This document shows, piece by piece, positions 42,610-52,110 of a stretch of 64,000 nt of DNA. How positions within the stretch are numbered: the stretch's first letter is position 1; every line of letters starts with the position of its first letter. Source of the stretch: Dechloromonas sp. Dech2017 (GTDB taxonomy: Bacteria > Pseudomonadota > Gammaproteobacteria > Burkholderiales > Rhodocyclaceae). Below the pieces are notes generated by a model. That model saw only the letters and a program-made list of their open reading frames with translations. It searched no databases and was not told where the DNA came from. The stretch covers positions 16,101-80,100 of the forward strand of contig SSXW01000017.1 of NCBI GenBank assembly GCA_009469585.1, in the 5' to 3' direction. The position numbers and the translations under genes are program-made.

Positions 42610-43188
42610 ATGAGCGAATTCTTCCTGTTGCTGCTGTCCACCGCGCTGGTCAATAACGTGGTGCTGATCAAGTTCCTCGGCCTGTGCCCGGTGATGGGCG
42701 TGTCGAAGAGCGTGGACAGCGCCCTCGGCATGGGCCTGGCCACCACCTTCGTCATCACGCTGGCGGCCGGCGCCTCGTGGATGCTCGACAACTGGCTGCT
42801 GACCCCCTTCGGCATGGGCTACCTGCGCATCCTGTCCTTCATCCTGGTCATCGCCTCGGTGGTGCAATTCACCGAAATGTTCATCAAGAAGGCCAGCCCC
42901 GGCCTCTACCAGTCGCTCGGCATCTACCTGCCGCTGATCACCACCAACTGCGCCGTGCTCGGCGTCGCCCTGCTCAACGTCGAGCAGAAGTTCAGCCTGT
43001 TCAAGAGCCTGTTGTACGGCTTCGGCTCGGCGCTCGGCTTCACGCTGGTCCTGCTCATCTTCGCCGGCCTGCGCGAGCGGGTCGCCCTGTCGCGCGTCCC
43101 GGCCGCCTTCGCCGGGGCACCCATCGCCTTCGTCACGATCAGCCTGCTGGCCCTGGCCTTCATGGGCTTCTCGGGCCTCAATGTTTGA
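42610..43188 (+). CDS. rnfA: RnfA, membrane subunit of the Rnf complex
   Basis: 192 aa, six membrane segments; [19 protein letters not shown] and [13 protein letters not shown] hold the Cys residues that bind a membrane-buried [2Fe-2S] cluster with RnfE. The complex couples ion flow to ferredoxin reduction by NADH and so powers nitrogenase. First gene of a NifA-controlled operon. Confidence 0.97.
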   Translation: MSEFFLLLLSTALVNNVVLIKFLGLCPVMGVSKSVDSALGMGLATTFVITLAAGASWMLDNWLLTPFGMGYLRILSFILVIASVVQFTEMFIKKASPGLYQSLGIYLPLITTNCAVLGVALLNVEQKFSLFKSLLYGFGSALGFTLVLLIFAGLRERVALSRVPAAFAGAPIAFVTISLLALAFMGFSGLNV

Positions 43189-43200
43189 GAGGAGAAAATC

Positions 43201-43728
43201 ATGATCGCCGCCGTCCTCAGCCTGACCCTGCTCGGTGCAGCCCTCGGCATCATCCTCGGCATCGCCAACAAGTTCCTGCAGGTCGAGGGCAACCCGGTGG
43301 TCGACGAACTGATCGCCATGATGCCCGGCTCCAATTGCGGCCAGTGCGGCTTCCCCGGCTGCTCGGGGGCGGCGACGGCGATCGTAGACGGCAGCGCCCC
43401 GCCGACCTGCTGCCCGCCCGGCGGCAAGGCGCTGGCCGTGGCCATCGCCGCCAAGCTGGGCCTCGCCGTCGATCTCTCGGCCATCGCCGACGACGGCCCG
43501 AAGATCGCCGTCATCGCCGAGGAGTTGTGCATCGGCTGCTGCCGCTGCAGCAAGGTCTGCCCGACCGACGCCATCCTCGGCGCCGCCAAGCAGATCCACA
43601 ACGTCTTCCGCGAGGCCTGCACCGGCTGTTCGAGCTGCATCGAGAAATGCCCGACCGAGGCGCTGGTCATGCGCCCGGTTCCCGTCACCCTGCAGCACTG
43701 GGTGATGCCCAAACCCCTGGCGGCGTGA
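43201..43728 (+). CDS. rnfB: RnfB, multi Fe-S subunit of the Rnf complex
   Basis: 175 aa. N-terminal membrane helix, then the N-cluster motif (SNCGQCGFPGCSG with C in TCCPPGG), then two ferredoxin motifs CIGCCRCSKVCP and CTGCSSCIEKCP. RnfB passes electrons between the membrane part and soluble ferredoxin. AGGAG 9 bases before the ATG; 12 bp behind rnfA. Confidence 0.97.
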   Translation: MIAAVLSLTLLGAALGIILGIANKFLQVEGNPVVDELIAMMPGSNCGQCGFPGCSGAATAIVDGSAPPTCCPPGGKALAVAIAAKLGLAVDLSAIADDGPKIAVIAEELCIGCCRCSKVCPTDAILGAAKQIHNVFREACTGCSSCIEKCPTEALVMRPVPVTLQHWVMPKPLAA

Positions 43729-43735
43729 GGACGAC

Positions 43736-45295
43736 ATGGGATTCATGAACCGCTTCAAGCACTTCCTGGGCGATCAGCTGTTGGGTAACAACTGGGGCGT
43801 GCACCCCGACGACCACAAGCGCCCGGCGGCCGATGCGCCGGTCCGCGTCATGCCGGTGCCGGCCCGGCTCTACCTGCCGCTGCAGCAGCACCTGGGCGGG
43901 GCGGCCCGGCCGACCGTGCTGGTCGGCCAGAAGGTCAGCAAGGGTGAGCTGCTGGCCGAGGCCACCGGCATGGTCTCGGCACCGCTGCACGCGCCGACCT
44001 CGGGCACCGTGGTCGCCGTCACCGAAGTCACCGCGCCGCATCCCTCCGGGTTGAGCCTGCCGGCCATCATCCTCGAAGCCGACGGGGCCGACGAATGGTG
44101 CGAGCTGACCGCCTGCGCCGACCCCTTCGCCTTGACCCCGGCCGACATCGGCCGCCGGGTGGCGGCGGCCGGCGTCGTCGGCCTGGGCGGCGCTGCCTTC
44201 CCGTCGGCCGTCAAGCTGGGCGGGGCGCTGCGTGCCGAGGTGACGACACTGGTCATCAACGGCGGCGAGTGCGAGCCCTATCTGTCCTGCGACGACCGCC
44301 TGATGCGCGACGCGGCGGCCGGCATCGTCGACGGCATCCGCCTGATGCTCCACGCCACCGGCGCCCGGGTGGCGCTGGTTGGCATCGAGGACAACAAGCC
44401 GGAAGCCATCGCCGCCATGCAGGCGGCCGCCGCCGAGTTCGCCGCGGTCCAGGTCCGCCCGGTGCCGGCCCGCTACCCGATGGGCTCGGAGAAACAGCTC
44501 ATTCAAGTCCTGACCGGCATCGAGGTGCCGGCCGACGGCCGCCCGGCCGACATCGGCGTCATCGTGCACAACGTCGCCACGGCGCTCGCCGTGCGCGCCG
44601 CGGTGCGCGAGGGCAAGCCGCTGATTTCCCGGCTGGTCACTGTCAACGGCAACTGCGTGGCGGCGCCCGGCAACGTCGAGGTGCGCATCGGCACGCTGGC
44701 CGAGGAGGTCATCGCCTTCGCCGGCGGCCTCAAGGGTGACGGCCTGGGGCTGGCCCGGCGCATCATGGGCGGCCCGATGATGGGCATGCAGATTCCCCAC
44801 TGGCGGGTGCCGGTGGTCAAGGGCAGCAGCGGCATCCTCGCCCTCGACGCGGCCGAAGTGGCCGCCGCCGAACCCGACCCCTGCATCCGCTGCGGCAGCT
44901 GCGTCAAGGCCTGCCCGATGGGCCTGCTGCCGCTCGAAATGAGCGCCCGCATCCGCAACGAAGCCTACGGCGAGGCCATCGACTACGGCCTCAAGGACTG
45001 CATCGCCTGCGGCTGCTGCGCCTACGTCTGCCCGTCGAAGATCCCGCTGGTCCAGTACTTCGTCCATGCCAAGGGCGAACTGGCGGCGCAGGACCGCGCC
45101 AAGCTGCGGGGCGAGGCGACCAAGAAGCTGGCTTTGCAGCGGCAGGAACGGCTGGATCGCGAGGCCCGCGAGAAGGCCGAGGCGGCAGCCAAGCGCAAGG
45201 CTGAGCGGGAGGCTGCGGCGGCGGCCAAGGCAGCGGCTGAAGCGGCTGCTTCGGCAGCTCCTGCGGCAGCTGCTACGGTGGGGGAGGGGGTATGA
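43736..45295 (+). CDS. rnfC: RnfC, NADH/FMN-binding subunit of the Rnf complex
   Basis: 519 aa. NINGGECEPYLSCDD-type flavin/NADH motif (here VINGGECEPYLSCDDRLM), two cluster motifs CIRCGSCVKACP and CIACGCCAYVCP, and an Ala/Lys/Glu-rich C-terminal coiled tail (~445-519). It oxidises NADH and feeds the complex. The short spacing to rnfB indicates coupling; element B follows directly, before rnfD. Confidence 0.97.
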   Translation: MGFMNRFKHFLGDQLLGNNWGVHPDDHKRPAADAPVRVMPVPARLYLPLQQHLGGAARPTVLVGQKVSKGELLAEATGMVSAPLHAPTSGTVVAVTEVTAPHPSGLSLPAIILEADGADEWCELTACADPFALTPADIGRRVAAAGVVGLGGAAFPSAVKLGGALRAEVTTLVINGGECEPYLSCDDRLMRDAAAGIVDGIRLMLHATGARVALVGIEDNKPEAIAAMQAAAAEFAAVQVRPVPARYPMGSEKQLIQVLTGIEVPADGRPADIGVIVHNVATALAVRAAVREGKPLISRLVTVNGNCVAAPGNVEVRIGTLAEEVIAFAGGLKGDGLGLARRIMGGPMMGMQIPHWRVPVVKGSSGILALDAAEVAAAEPDPCIRCGSCVKACPMGLLPLEMSARIRNEAYGEAIDYGLKDCIACGCCAYVCPSKIPLVQYFVHAKGELAAQDRAKLRGEATKKLALQRQERLDREAREKAEAAAKRKAEREAAAAAKAAAEAAASAAPAAAATVGEGV

Positions 45296-45361
45296 GGGGA
45301 GGGGGCTTTCCTGATGCGCTCGATTTTGCGCCTGCGCCTGAGGCGGGGGCGGGGTTTTCTG

Positions 45362-45955
45362 AAACGCAGTTTTCCGCGTTGACCGCGGGCGTACTTTCTT
45401 TTGCTTCGCCAAAAGAAAGTAGCCAAAGAAAAGGCGACCCCCGAGTCGACGCCGGGCTTTGCCCGGTCCCCTGCGCTACTCGCCGTGCCGGGCGGCTGCG
45501 GAACTCGGGGCTGCGCCCCTCAGACAGTCCTCGCCGACTACCCCCGGCCCGCCTGCGTTGCTCGGCGTCTCCTAGGGGGACCCGAAAGGCGTCGCGGCGC
45601 GACGGCTCTGCCGAAAAATGGATTGCTGCGGTCAACCGGAAAATAGGGCCAAAACCGAAAAATTGCGATCGGTTTGCCGGGCCCCTTGAGAGGCGCCGAG
45701 CAACGCAGGCTGGCGCGGAAAAAGGGCGAGCACTGTCTGAGGGGCGCAGCCCCGAGTTGCGCAGCCCCCGCGTCAGCCGAGTAGCGCAGGGGACCGGGCG
45801 CAGCCCGGCGCCGACCCAGGGGTGCCTTTTTCTTTGGCTACTTTCTTTTGGGCAAGCAAAAGAAAGTACGCCCGCGCGTCAGGCGCGGAAACCTGCGGTC
45901 GCGAATAAGGAAGTACGCCAGCGGTCAACGCCCGCGGGCAACGCGGAAAGCTGCG
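45362..45955. mobile_element. Large inverted-repeat element B (~590 bp), inverse copy of element A
   Basis: Same terminal words as element A (GTACTTTCTTTTGCTTCGCC and AAAGAAAAGGCGACCC) and the same inner arms, but in opposite orientation. The centre holds dispersed repeat copy 10. The right flank from 45880 has partial tandem copies of CGCGGTCAACGC. It lies inside the rnf operon, between rnfC and rnfD. Open frames over it are repeat-derived and not called as genes. Confidence 0.85.
45624..45663 (+). repeat. Dispersed repeat, copy 10 (centre of element B)
   Basis: GCTGCGGTCAACCGG then A4T, A4 and A5 tracts. Confidence 0.72.
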
Positions 45956-46025
45956 TTAAACAAAAACGCCCCACGCCTCAGGCGCCAAAAAACGCCTTCG
46001 AGGAAACCCCAGGAGGATTCCCCTC

Positions 46026-47123
46026 ATGACCCCCACCGCCATCACCGCCCAGCCGGTCGCCTCCCCCCACGCCCACGGCGGCAATTCGGTCACCCGCACC
46101 ATGTTCCGCGTGCAGATGGCGCTGGTGCCGGCGACGCTGTACGGTTTCTGGCTGTTCGGCTGGCCGTCCTTCTTCCTGTGGCTGCTGACCATCCTTTCCT
46201 GCCTCGGTTTAGAGGCGCTGTCGCTGAAGATGATGGGCGTGACCCGCATCAAGGCGACCCTGTTCGACGGTTCGGCGCTGCTCACCGGCTGGTTGCTGGC
46301 GATGACGCTGCCGCCGTGGGCGCCGTGGTGGGTGGCGGTGGTCGGCGGTTTCATCGCCATCGTGATTGGCAAGCAGGTCTTCGGCGGGGTCGGGCAGAAT
46401 GTCTTCAACCCGGCCATGGTGGCCCGCGTCGCGCTGCTCGTCTCCTTCCCGGTGCCGCTGACCCAGTGGGTGCATCCGCTGCCGCTGACGACGCTGGCGG
46501 CGCCCGATTTCATCGACGGCCTGCGCATCTTCCTGAGCAGCCTGCCGCAGCCCGATGCGATGGCCAGCGCCTCACTGCTCGGTTATTCGAAGACCGAGCT
46601 GGCGCGCGGCATCGACCTGCTGCACTCGCTGGCCGGCGAGCACGCCCCGGCGCTGTCGTGGATCGGCGCCCGCTCCGGCAGCCTGGGCGAGTCGGCTTCG
46701 CTGCTCATCCTGGCCGGCGGGCTGTACCTGGTCGGCGCCGGGGTCATCACCTGGCATACGCCGGCCGCCGTGCTGGCCGGCATCGCCATTCCGGCCGCCA
46801 TCGGCCACGCCGTCGATCCGGCCCACTACCTGTCGGCGCCGGCCCACCTGCTGTCCGGGGCGGCCATGCTCGGCGCCTTCTTCATCGCCACCGATTACGT
46901 CACCTCGCCCAACACGGCGGCCGGGCAGGTCGTCTTCGGGCTGGGCATCGGCCTGATCACCTGGATCATCCGCAGCTACGGCGGCTACCCGGAGGGCATG
47001 GCCTTCGCCGTGCTGCTGATGAACGCGCTGACGCCGGTCATCGACCGCCTGATCAAGCCGCGCATCCTCGGCCGCGACCGCCGCGGCAAGCCGCTCGACA
47101 TTCCGGCAGGAGCCAGCCAATGA
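46026..47123 (+). CDS. rnfD: RnfD, membrane flavoprotein of the Rnf complex
   Basis: 365 aa with about nine membrane helices. NSVTRTMFRVQMALVPAT near the N-terminus, FGGVGQNVFNPAMVARVALL and GAFFIATDYVTSPNT are RnfD features. RnfD carries covalent FMN and takes part in ion transport. AGGAGG precedes the start at 46026. The distance from rnfC (730 bp) is far larger than usual because of element B. Confidence 0.96.
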   Translation: MTPTAITAQPVASPHAHGGNSVTRTMFRVQMALVPATLYGFWLFGWPSFFLWLLTILSCLGLEALSLKMMGVTRIKATLFDGSALLTGWLLAMTLPPWAPWWVAVVGGFIAIVIGKQVFGGVGQNVFNPAMVARVALLVSFPVPLTQWVHPLPLTTLAAPDFIDGLRIFLSSLPQPDAMASASLLGYSKTELARGIDLLHSLAGEHAPALSWIGARSGSLGESASLLILAGGLYLVGAGVITWHTPAAVLAGIAIPAAIGHAVDPAHYLSAPAHLLSGAAMLGAFFIATDYVTSPNTAAGQVVFGLGIGLITWIIRSYGGYPEGMAFAVLLMNALTPVIDRLIKPRILGRDRRGKPLDIPAGASQ

Positions 47124-47749
47124 ACGCCAAAGCCATCAGCCTCGAAGCCATCCGCGAGAAGATCGCCTACCAGCCCTTGCTGCTCGGCGCCTTCGCGCTG
47201 CTCGCCAGCGGCGCCCTGGCCGTCGCCTCGCAGGCCACCGGCGCGGCGATCGCCGCCGCCGAGGCCAAGGACCTGCGCGACTCGTTGTCGGAAGTGCTGC
47301 CGCCGGGGCTGGCCGACAACGATTTCCTGAAGGATACGGTCGACCTCGACAAAGGCGGCAAAACCGTGACCATCTACCGCGCCCGCCAGGCCGGCGTGGT
47401 CAAGGCGGCGCTGTTCAAGGTCGCCGAGCGCGGTTACGCCGGCGACATCCAGGTGCTGATGGCGGTCGACAGCGAGGGCCGCACGCTCGGCGTGCGCGTC
47501 CTCAAGCACAGCGAGACGCCCGGCCTGGGCGACAAGATCGAGGTGAAAAAAGACCCCTGGATAAAGGGCTTCGACGGCAAGTCGCTGGCCGACCCGGCGC
47601 CCGACAAATGGGCGGTCAAGAAGGACGGCGGCGTTTTCGACCAGTTCGCCGGCGCCACCATCACGCCGCGTGCCGTGGTCAAGGCGGTCAAGGGCGGCAT
47701 GGACTTCTACGTCGCGCATCGCGAGGCAATTTTCGGAGGAAAATCATGA
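47120..47749 (+). CDS. rnfG: RnfG, FMN-binding subunit of the Rnf complex
   Basis: 209 aa. One N-terminal membrane helix (LLLGAFALLASGALAVAS) and a periplasmic FMN-binding domain whose S/T-GAT motif appears as FAGATITPRAV, with the Thr that takes the covalent FMN. Start overlaps rnfD by four bases. Confidence 0.96.
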   Translation: MNAKAISLEAIREKIAYQPLLLGAFALLASGALAVASQATGAAIAAAEAKDLRDSLSEVLPPGLADNDFLKDTVDLDKGGKTVTIYRARQAGVVKAALFKVAERGYAGDIQVLMAVDSEGRTLGVRVLKHSETPGLGDKIEVKKDPWIKGFDGKSLADPAPDKWAVKKDGGVFDQFAGATITPRAVVKAVKGGMDFYVAHREAIFGGKS

Positions 47750-48474
47750 GCGACGACGCCCTGAAAGAAGTCCCCTTGGGGGACGCCATGAACGAAGCCC
47801 CGGCCGGGGAAAACTACGGCGGCATCATGAAGGACGGGCTGTGGGAGCAGAACGTCGTCTTCGCCCAACTGCTCGCCATGTGCCCGGCGATGGCGGTGAC
47901 GACCAGCGGCACCAACGGCCTGGGCATGGGGCTGGCGACGACGGCCGTGCTGCTCGTCTCCAACGTGCTGGTCTCGCTGATCCGCCACACGGTCAGCTCG
48001 CAGGTGCGCATCCCGGTCTTCGTCGTGCTCATCGCCACCCTGGTCACCGTCGTCGACATGGCGATGAACGCCTGGCTGCACGACCTGTACAAGGTGCTCG
48101 GCCTGTTCATCGCGCTGATCGTCGTCAATTGCGCCATCCTCGGCCGGGCCGAGGCCTTCGCCGTCAAGAACGGCGTCGCCGCGGCGGCGGTCGACGGGCT
48201 GGCCATGGGCCTCGGCTTTACCGGGGCGCTCACCTTCATCGGCCTGATCCGCGAATTCCTCGGCGCCGGCACGCTGTTCGCGCAGGCTTCCAACCTGCTC
48301 GGGCCGTCCTTCGCCTTCCTCGAAATGAAGCTGCCCGGCTACGGCGGGGCCTTGTTGATGATCCTGCCGCCGGGCGGCTTCGCGGTGCTCGGCTTCCTGC
48401 TCGCCGGCAAGCGCGTGCTCGAACGCCGGCTGGCCGAGAAATCCGCTGCCGCGCCCGCGCCGGCCGTCGCCTGA
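47746..48474 (+). CDS. rnfE: RnfE, membrane subunit of the Rnf complex
   Basis: 242 aa, six membrane helices, homologous to RnfA. NVVFAQLLAMCPAMAVT and IVVNCAILGRAEAFA hold the cluster Cys residues. GGAGG seven bases before the ATG; four-base overlap with rnfG. Confidence 0.96.
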   Translation: MSDDALKEVPLGDAMNEAPAGENYGGIMKDGLWEQNVVFAQLLAMCPAMAVTTSGTNGLGMGLATTAVLLVSNVLVSLIRHTVSSQVRIPVFVVLIATLVTVVDMAMNAWLHDLYKVLGLFIALIVVNCAILGRAEAFAVKNGVAAAAVDGLAMGLGFTGALTFIGLIREFLGAGTLFAQASNLLGPSFAFLEMKLPGYGGALLMILPPGGFAVLGFLLAGKRVLERRLAEKSAAAPAPAVA

Positions 48475-48485
48475 GGAGCCTGGCC

Positions 48486-48755
48486 ATGCAGATCGGCGTC
48501 GCCTATTCCGAGCCGGGCAACCAGCTCTGGCTCAACATCGAGGTGCCGGACGAATCGACGGTCAAGGAAGCGATCGAGCGTTCCGGCATCCTCAAGCAAT
48601 TCCCGCACATCGACCTGACGACCCAGAAGGTCGGCGTCTTCGGTCGCCTGGTCAAGCTCGATGCGGCGCTCAAGGCGGGCGACCGGATCGAGATCTACCG
48701 CCCGATCATCGCCGACCCGGAGACGGTGCCGCGCAAGGACGTCGTCGAGGAGTAA
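48486..48755 (+). CDS. rnfH: RnfH, small ubiquitin-fold protein (UPF0125)
   Basis: 89 aa. IGVAYSEPGNQLWLNIEVP and RIEIYRPIIADP are RnfH/UPF0125 features, a beta-grasp fold. It usually closes rnf operons; the function is not settled. GAGGAG upstream; a terminator follows at 48788. Confidence 0.95.
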   Translation: MQIGVAYSEPGNQLWLNIEVPDESTVKEAIERSGILKQFPHIDLTTQKVGVFGRLVKLDAALKAGDRIEIYRPIIADPETVPRKDVVEE

Positions 48756-48787
48756 GCGCCTACGGGATAGCCCCAAGTTGAATAAAT

Positions 48788-48820
48788 GCCGGCAAGGACG
48801 ACAATGCCGGCTGCTTTTTT
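48788..48820 (+). terminator. Intrinsic terminator of the rnf operon
   Basis: GCCGGCA ... TGCCGGC stem followed by TGCTTTTTT. The dispersed repeat copy 11 begins in the T run. Confidence 0.8.
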
Positions 48821-48846
48821 GCGCCAAATTTCCGGTCGACCGCAGC
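48815..48846 (-). repeat. Dispersed repeat, copy 11 (at the rnf terminator)
   Basis: Minus strand GCTGCGGTCGACCGG, then AAATTT and A6 tracts. Confidence 0.72.
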
Positions 48847-48890
48847 AACGGCGCCGATAAACCAGAATTTCAATAAACCCGAGAACAGCC

Positions 48891-50234
48891 ATGTCCCGTT
48901 TGTTAGCCCTGTCAGGCCTGCTTGGCCTGCTGCCGGCCTCCGCCCTGGCGGCCGGCAATCTGCCTTCGGTCGGCGGCATCCCCGTCGATTTCGTCCTTTT
49001 CGCGCTGACCCTGCTCGGGGTGGCGCTTTTCCACCACTACACGCTCTACGTCGCGCTCACCGGCCTGGTCACCATCAGCCTGTACAAGATCGTGTTCACC
49101 GGCTTCAAGACCGGCGCGGGCGTTGCCGGCCTGGTCGGCCACCTCGGCCATGAGTGGGTGACGGTGGCCAACCTGTTCTGCCTGCTCACCGGCTTCGCGC
49201 TGCTCGCCCGGCATTTCGAGAAAAGCCATGTGCCGGTCATCCTGCCGCGCCTGCTGCCGGCCGACTGGAAGGGCGGCTTCGTGCTGCTGGTCATGGTCTT
49301 CTTCATTTCCAGCTTCCTCGACAACATCGCCGCGGCGCTGATCGGCGGCGCCATGGCCCACCAGTTGTTCAAGGCCAGGGTGCATGTCGGCTACCTCGCC
49401 GCCATCGTCGCCGCCTCCAACGCCGGCGGGGCCGGCTCGGTGGTCGGCGACACGACGACGACCATGATGTGGATCGACGGCATCAGCCCGCTACAGGTCA
49501 TCGACGCCTACGTCGCGGCCGGCGTCGCGCTACTCATCGTCGGCTACTTCGGCGCCAAGCAGCAGCATGCCTACTCGCCGATCATCAAGCACGCCCACGC
49601 CCACACCCATGTCGACTGGGGGCGCATCGCCATCGTCGCCACCATGCTGGTCTTCGCCGTCGCCACCAACATCACCGTCAACCTCCGTTTCGCCGACTAC
49701 GCCGAGCACTACCCCTTCATCGGCGTCGCCGTCTGGCTGGCCATCGTCCTCACCATCCCGGTGCGCCGCCACGACTGGGAACTGCTGCCGGAAACGATCA
49801 AGGGTTCGCTCTTTCTGCTCTCGCTGGTACTCTGCGCCTCGATGATGCCGGTCGAGGAACTGCCGCCGGCCTCCTGGCAGTCGGCCTTCGCCCTCGGCTT
49901 CGTGTCGGCCCTCTTCGACAACATCCCGCTGACCGCGCTGGCCTTGCGCCAGGGCGGCTTCGACTGGGGCTTCCTGGCCTATGCCGTGGGCTTCGGCGGC
50001 TCCATGCTGTGGTTCGGCTCGTCGGCCGGCGTCGCGCTGTCCAGCATGTTCCCCGAGGCGCGCTCGGCGGCACAGTGGCTGCGCCACGGCTGGCACGTCA
50101 CGGTCGCTTACGTGGCCGGCTTCGTGGTCATGCTGGTCGTCCTCGGCTGGCATCCGGACGCCGGCCACAAGAAGGTCGCCGAGCCGGTGCCGGTGGTCGA
50201 CCAGGCGCCGCTGCCGGCGCCGGCCGGGCAATAG
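48891..50234 (+). CDS. Ion transporter superfamily membrane protein (NhaD/ArsB-like)
   Basis: 447 aa, about 11 membrane segments and a likely signal-like first helix. FLDNIAAALIGGAMAHQLF and ASNAGGAGSVVGDTTTTMMW, repeated later as LFDNIPLTALALRQGGFDWG, are the inverted pair of NhaD/DASS-type ion transporters. It may be a Na+/H+ or carboxylate transporter. Sitting between rnf and nifE it could handle the ion gradient that Rnf uses, but a terminator separates it from rnfH and no sigma54 site precedes it. Confidence 0.82.
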   Translation: MSRLLALSGLLGLLPASALAAGNLPSVGGIPVDFVLFALTLLGVALFHHYTLYVALTGLVTISLYKIVFTGFKTGAGVAGLVGHLGHEWVTVANLFCLLTGFALLARHFEKSHVPVILPRLLPADWKGGFVLLVMVFFISSFLDNIAAALIGGAMAHQLFKARVHVGYLAAIVAASNAGGAGSVVGDTTTTMMWIDGISPLQVIDAYVAAGVALLIVGYFGAKQQHAYSPIIKHAHAHTHVDWGRIAIVATMLVFAVATNITVNLRFADYAEHYPFIGVAVWLAIVLTIPVRRHDWELLPETIKGSLFLLSLVLCASMMPVEELPPASWQSAFALGFVSALFDNIPLTALALRQGGFDWGFLAYAVGFGGSMLWFGSSAGVALSSMFPEARSAAQWLRHGWHVTVAYVAGFVVMLVVLGWHPDAGHKKVAEPVPVVDQAPLPAPAGQ

Positions 50235-50270
50235 CTGCGGTCGACCGGAAATATCGGCCAAAAAACAAAA
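50234..50270 (+). repeat. Dispersed repeat, copy 12 (at the transporter terminator)
   Basis: GCTGCGGTCGACCGG, then AAATAT, A6 and A4 tracts; the last A tract is the stem base of the following hairpin. Confidence 0.75.
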
Positions 50271-50290
50271 GCGGCTACGGCCGCTTTTGT
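50265..50290 (+). terminator. Intrinsic terminator after the ion transporter
   Basis: ACAAAAGCGG-CTACGG-CCGCTTTTGT, a ten-pair stem with A-rich left and T-rich right sides, working in both directions. Confidence 0.8.
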
Positions 50291-50296
50291 CCATTT

Positions 50297-50312
50297 TGTC
50301 GGCTTTGCGACA
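50297..50312. promoter_or_regulatory. NifA site for nifE
   Basis: Perfect TGT-N10-ACA (TGTCGGCTTTGCGACA), 46-61 bp before the -24 box. Confidence 0.88.
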
Positions 50313-50357
50313 AGGTTTAATTTCTCGAATTTGGCTAATAATCAATGTGTTGCGGCG

Positions 50358-50373
50358 TGGCATCCATCTTGCT
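50358..50373 (+). promoter_or_regulatory. Sigma54 promoter of nifE
   Basis: TGGCAT-CCATC-TTGCT, perfect, 30 bp before the nifE start. Confidence 0.93.
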
Positions 50374-50402
50374 GAATTCCCGGCAAACCTCTGGAGAACG
50401 CC

Positions 50403-51803
50403 ATGAAAGCCAGCGAAATCCAGGCCCTGCTCGACGAGCCGGCCTGTAGCCACAACACCAAGGAAAAGTCCGGCTGCGCCCGGCCCAAGCCCGGCGCCAC
50501 GGCCGGCGGCTGCTCCTTTGACGGCGCCCAGATCGCCCTGCTGCCGATCGCCGACGTCGCCCACATCGTGCACGGCCCGATCGCCTGCGCCGGATCGTCG
50601 TGGGACAACCGCGGCACGCGCTCCTCCGGCGTCACCCTCTACCGCATCGGCATGACCACCGACCTGTCGGAAACCGACGTCGTCATGGGGCGCAGCGAGA
50701 AGCGCCTGTTCCACGCCATCAAGCAGGCCATCGACAGCTATTCGCCGGCCGCCGTCTTCATCTACAACACCTGCGTCACGGCGCTGGTCGGCGACGACGT
50801 CGAGGCCGTCTGCCGGGCCGCCACCGAGCGCTGGGGCGTGCCCGCCGTGCCGGTCGACGCGGCCGGCTTCTACGGCACCAAGAATCTCGGCAACCGGCTG
50901 GCCGGCGAGGCCATGTTCAAGCACGTCATCGGCACCGCCGAGCCGGCCCCGGCCGCGCCGCGGGCCGACGGCAAGCCGACCTACGACGTCAACCTGATCG
51001 GCGAATACAACATCGCCGGCGAGTTCTGGCACGTCGCGCCGCTCTTCGACGAGCTCGGCCTGCGTATCCTGTGCACGCTGTCCGGCGACGCCCGCTTCCA
51101 CGAGGTGCAGACCATGCACCGGGCCAAGGTGAACATGGTCGTCTGCGCCAAGGCCCTGCTCAACGTGGCGCGCAAGATGCAGGACACCTACGGCATTCCC
51201 TTCTTCGAGGGCAGCTTCTACGGCGTCCAGGACGTCTCCAATGCGCTGCGCGATTTCGCCCGGCTGATCGGCGACCCCGACCTGACGGCGCGCACCGAAG
51301 CGCTGATCGCCCGCGAGGAAGCCAAGTCGCGCGCCGCCCTCGACCCCTGGCGGGCCCGCCTCAAGGGCAAGCGCGTGCTGCTCTACACCGGCGGCGTCAA
51401 GTCGTGGTCCATCGTCTCGGCGCTGCAGGACCTGGGCATGAAGGTGGTGGCCACCGGCACCAAGAAATCCACCGAGGAAGACAAGGCGCGCATCCGCGAA
51501 CTGATGGGCGAAGACACCAAGATGATCGATGACGGCAGCCCCAAGGCCCTGCTGTCGACCTACCACGAGTACAAGGCCGACATCCTGATCGCCGGCGGCC
51601 GCAATCTCTACACCGCGCTCAAGGCCCGCATTCCCTTCCTCGACATCAACCAGGAACGCGAATTCGGCTACGCCGGCTACGACGGCATGGTCGAACTCGC
51701 CCGCCAGCTGGCGCTGTCGATGGAAAGCCCGGTGTGGGCGGCAGTCAGGAAGCCGGCGCCGTGGGCGGCGAGCAAGGGGTCGGGGGAAGTTCTGGCGGCC
51801 TGA
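50403..51803 (+). CDS. nifE: NifE, FeMo-cofactor scaffold subunit
   Basis: 466 aa. Conserved Cys in [27 protein letters not shown] and [12 protein letters not shown] ligate the interface cluster. NifE pairs with NifN in a NifDK-like tetramer on which NifB-co becomes FeMo-co. It has its own NifA/sigma54 promoter. The usual partner gene nifN is not next but 6.7 kb away, behind a defence island. Confidence 0.97.
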   Translation: MKASEIQALLDEPACSHNTKEKSGCARPKPGATAGGCSFDGAQIALLPIADVAHIVHGPIACAGSSWDNRGTRSSGVTLYRIGMTTDLSETDVVMGRSEKRLFHAIKQAIDSYSPAAVFIYNTCVTALVGDDVEAVCRAATERWGVPAVPVDAAGFYGTKNLGNRLAGEAMFKHVIGTAEPAPAAPRADGKPTYDVNLIGEYNIAGEFWHVAPLFDELGLRILCTLSGDARFHEVQTMHRAKVNMVVCAKALLNVARKMQDTYGIPFFEGSFYGVQDVSNALRDFARLIGDPDLTARTEALIAREEAKSRAALDPWRARLKGKRVLLYTGGVKSWSIVSALQDLGMKVVATGTKKSTEEDKARIRELMGEDTKMIDDGSPKALLSTYHEYKADILIAGGRNLYTALKARIPFLDINQEREFGYAGYDGMVELARQLALSMESPVWAAVRKPAPWAASKGSGEVLAA

Positions 51804-51918
51804 GCCGGATGGCACAGGCTGCTCCCGGCAGCAGCCTGGCGGGGCGACAATTCCCTCCGGCCAGCCATTCCCGAATGGTAAAATCGAAGTTGGGTAATAG
51901 GTCGCGAGGCAATCCGTC

Positions 51919-52110
51919 ATGAAAAAAATCAGCAAGCAAGCCACACGGCAAAAAGCTGTCGGGAATGTCCTCGCCACGCTGCGCATTGAGCAACTGAAGC
52001 CCAGCCCAAGCGTCGTACAAGGTCTTCGTACCTATCTGGCCGGGAACACCACTACCGACCAACTACTTGCCGATGTAATGAGCCACCATGTCGCGGTACG
52101 ACGGGTCTGA
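51919..52110 (+). CDS. Fic antitoxin (VbhA/FicA-like)
   Basis: 63 aa. The segment ATLRIEQLKPSP resembles the antitoxin inhibition helix (S/T)xxxE(G/N): here T-L-R-I-E, with Q in the last place. In this family the Glu blocks ATP binding in the Fic partner. It overlaps the Fic gene by 23 bases, the usual order of antitoxin then toxin. Confidence 0.8.
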   Translation: MKKISKQATRQKAVGNVLATLRIEQLKPSPSVVQGLRTYLAGNTTTDQLLADVMSHHVAVRRV

